Of a DNA stretch of 64,000 bases, positions 62,371 to 64,000 are shown in pieces. Below the pieces are notes generated by a model. It did no database searches. It was not told where the DNA came from and saw only the letters and a list, made by a program, of their open reading frames with translations. Source of the DNA: JBGLNJ01 sp034434835 (GTDB lineage Bacteria > Chloroflexota > Anaerolineae > Fen-1058); the NCBI GenBank assembly GCA_034434835.1, contig DAOTXX010000019.1, positions 61,730-125,729 on the forward strand, read 5' to 3'. Position 1 is the first letter of the stretch. Each line of letters starts with the position of its first letter. The translations under genes and the position numbers were made by a program.

Positions 62371-62442
62371 AGTGCATTGGCGTCAAGGCTTCAGCCGGTT
62401 TCGCAGTCAATGTCCGGCTAAAGCCTTGACTCCGTGTGCACT
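62371..62442. repeat. Diverged relative of the 87-bp element, copy D
   Basis: AGTGCA...GTCAAGGCTTCAGCCGG and CCGGCTAAAGCCTTGAC...TGCACT form a long hairpin, sharing GGCTTCAGCC and GGCTAAAG with copies A-C. It lies 77 bp after copy B, in the threonine synthase upstream region. Confidence 0.8.
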
Positions 62443-62496
62443 GAATTCATTTCTGGTCAGTCTATCCACTCAATGTACGTTACCGGAAACTAAAGA

Positions 62497-62502
62497 TACA
62501 AT
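62497..62502 (+). promoter_or_regulatory. -10 box of threonine synthase
   Basis: TACAAT overlaps the ATG at 62501, so that ATG cannot be the start of the message. The next in-frame ATG at 62531 has GAGG 6 bases upstream and is preferred. Confidence 0.55.
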
Positions 62503-62530
62503 GGCCCGCGATCTTGACCAGAGGAATCTC

Positions 62531-63808
62531 ATGCCAATTCCTATCGAACTCAAGTGCATTGACTGTGGTGCGACATATCCGCTCGAGGAGGTGCGTTACA
62601 CCTGCGACTGCGGTGGGCTGTTGGACGTGTCGCATGACCTGGAGGAATTGCGCGAGCAAGTCTCGCGCGAGACGTTCGACCGCCGCCTGGGGGGACGAAC
62701 GCTGGTGGACGCCAGCGGCGTGTGGCGCTTTCGCGAGCTGGTCTTGCCAGTGCCGGAGGAGGCGATTGTCTCTCGACCGGAAGGCAACACGCCGCAATAT
62801 CGCAGCTCACGCTTATCCAGGTGGGTCGGGCTGGACGATCTCGCGCTCAAGCACGAAGGCGAAAACCCGACCGGCTCGTTCAAAGATCGCGGGATGACGG
62901 TCGGGGTAACGCAGGCCAGACGATTGGGCGCACAAGCGGTGGCCTGCGCCTCGACCGGCAACACGTCCGCTTCGCTGGCTGCATACGGCGCGATGGCAGG
63001 TCTGCCGGTGGTCATTTTTGTGCCGGAAGGCAAAATCGCGTTCGGCAAGCTCTCGCAGGCGCTGGCGTATGGGGCCAGAACTTTGCAGGTCAAGGGCGAT
63101 TTTGATGACGCGATGCGGGTGGTGCAGGAGGCGTGTCGCGCGTTGGACATCTATTTGCTCAACTCGATCAACCCGTTTCGCGTGGAAGGCCAAAAGGCCA
63201 TCGTCCTGGAGTTGTTGCAGCAGCGGGATTGGCAGCCGCCGGATTGGATCGTGCTTCCGGCGGGCAACCTGGGCAACACTTCGGCGTTTGGCAAAGTCTT
63301 GTACGAGGTATATCAATTGGGATTGATCACGCGCGTCCCACGATTGGCGGCGGTCCAGGCCCAAGGGGCCAATCCGTTCTACCGCAGCTTTGTCGGCGGC
63401 TTTCAAACGCGCGAGCGAGTTCACGCCGAAACCATTGCCACCGCGATCAAGATCGGCGATCCGGTCAGCTTTAAACGTGCCGCGCGTGCGATCGAGTGGA
63501 CGAACGGCGTCGTGACGCAGGTGAGCGACGCCGAGATCATGGACGCCAAAGCTCAAGTGGACGCGGCCGGCATCGGCTGCGAACCGGCCTCGGCCAGCAG
63601 CGTGGCAGGTCTTGGCAAGCTTGTCAAGGAGGGTGTCATCCGGCCGGGCGAAAGCGCAGTCGCCATCCTCACCGGGCACCTGCTCAAGGATCCCGGCGCG
63701 ACGGTGGATTATCATTTGAATCAACTGGCGGGCATCACGCCGTCTTACGCCAACGTGCCTGTCGTCATCGAGCCGACGGTGGAAGCGGTGCAAAAAGCTC
63801 TGCGGTGA
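62531..63808 (+). CDS. thrC: Threonine synthase (PLP-dependent)
   Basis: 425 aa from the ATG at 62531. N-terminal zinc-ribbon-like Cys (LKCIDCGATYPLEEVRYTCDCGG), then substrate and PLP motifs: GNTPQYRSSRLSRWVGLDDLALKHEGENPTGSFKDRGM with the PLP lysine in SFKDRG, ASTGNTSASLAAYGAMAGLPVVIFVPEG, VLPAGNLGNTSAFGK, and the GCEPASASSVAGLGKLVKEG C-terminal segment. Converts O-phosphohomoserine to threonine. Confidence 0.95.
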   Translation: MPIPIELKCIDCGATYPLEEVRYTCDCGGLLDVSHDLEELREQVSRETFDRRLGGRTLVDASGVWRFRELVLPVPEEAIVSRPEGNTPQYRSSRLSRWVGLDDLALKHEGENPTGSFKDRGMTVGVTQARRLGAQAVACASTGNTSASLAAYGAMAGLPVVIFVPEGKIAFGKLSQALAYGARTLQVKGDFDDAMRVVQEACRALDIYLLNSINPFRVEGQKAIVLELLQQRDWQPPDWIVLPAGNLGNTSAFGKVLYEVYQLGLITRVPRLAAVQAQGANPFYRSFVGGFQTRERVHAETIATAIKIGDPVSFKRAARAIEWTNGVVTQVSDAEIMDAKAQVDAAGIGCEPASASSVAGLGKLVKEGVIRPGESAVAILTGHLLKDPGATVDYHLNQLAGITPSYANVPVVIEPTVEAVQKALR

Positions 63809-64000
63809 CAGGCTGGATGCCAGTAGCATACCTCTCCGCCGTCGGCCATCCGCCATTGGGCAGGATGCACAAAATCGGCCTTGACGATTTCGGTGAGATT
63901 GCCAATAGACAAACGACCCTGGTGCGAGTAAACTAACAACAAGACCCTATCCGAAAATCCGTACAAAAGGCAGTGGGCGGGCGAAGGCAGTGCCTTCGCC
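63809..64000. other. 3' end of window, no gene seen
   Basis: About 190 bases without a supported gene. The final 22 bases (GGCGAAGGCAGTGCCTTCGCC) form a palindrome cut by the window edge, probably another repeat. Confidence 0.5.

Noticed and set aside
62357..62530. N-terminal extension of threonine synthase from an earlier start
   Set aside because: The extension is encoded by a palindromic repeat and by the -10 region; the ATG at 62531 has a ribosome site.

Overview
This window looks like a chromosomal segment of an uncultured, GC-rich anaerobic bacterium, most probably a member of the Chloroflexota (Anaerolineae-like). That assignment is an inference. It rests on a bacterial-type Wood-Ljungdahl cluster, many Thr/Pro-rich secreted lipoproteins, a recurring aromatic-Leu-Pro-(Leu/Ile) motif in secreted proteins (AYLPLILKN, AWLPIVMNN, FYLPLISAG), the rpsF-ssb-rpsR order, a tungsten-type aldehyde oxidoreductase, and heavy loading with short palindromic and short-period repeats. 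No rRNA, tRNA, CRISPR array or plasmid/phage backbone was found.

Layout. 1-3.1 kb: 5'-truncated lipoprotein zinc metalloprotease. 3.1-23.4 kb: the main feature, an acetyl-CoA (Wood-Ljungdahl) cluster on the + strand: fhs, a Cys-less HMA-like protein, cooS/acsA, acsB, two AT-richer secreted genes, acsD, a ferritin-like half-protein, a NifU-like protein, acsC, a nucleotidyltransferase pair, a small Cys protein, the corrinoid activator acsV, an EF-Tu-domain mini-protein, acsE, malic enzyme, a thioredoxin-reductase-like flavoprotein without its CxxC, a small unknown gene and folD, closed by an intrinsic terminator. Together they cover formate activation on THF, CH-THF interconversion, methyl transfer to the corrinoid protein, CO2/CO reduction and acetyl-CoA assembly. 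Formate dehydrogenase and methylene-THF reductase are not in the window.

23.4-34.1 kb: accessory region with a Phd/RelE toxin-antitoxin pair, a Type I restriction system in the unusual order hsdR-flavin reductase-hsdS-unknown-[scar]-hsdM-HEAT protein, a RAYT transposase remnant, a truncated hsdM duplicate and a decayed toxin-antitoxin fragment. 34.1-44.4 kb: housekeeping (aminotransferase, TPR/zinc-ribbon protein, membrane proteins, phosphodiester glycosidase, rsmD, rel, PPIase, rpsR, ssb, rpsF, ferredoxin). 44.5-46.2 kb: a compact MNT-HEPN-HNH operon that looks like a defence module. 46.3-64 kb: ParB-like/universal-stress fusion, AOR with a MoaD-like neighbour, PAP2 phosphatase, GT39-like glycosyltransferase, class III aminotransferase, cinA, cyclic-nucleotide-binding protein, orphan histidine kinase, CpXC protein, small basic protein, GH-like lipoprotein, RHS remnant and threonine synthase.

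The strongest genome-scale signal outside the genes is the repeat population. An 87-bp MITE-like palindrome is present in two almost identical copies 39 kb apart, with two diverged relatives. In addition, short-period repeat tracts are not only intergenic but are read in frame as protein in several genes (hsdR linker, MoaD tail, PAP2 and GT39 membrane proteins, glycosidase N-terminus).
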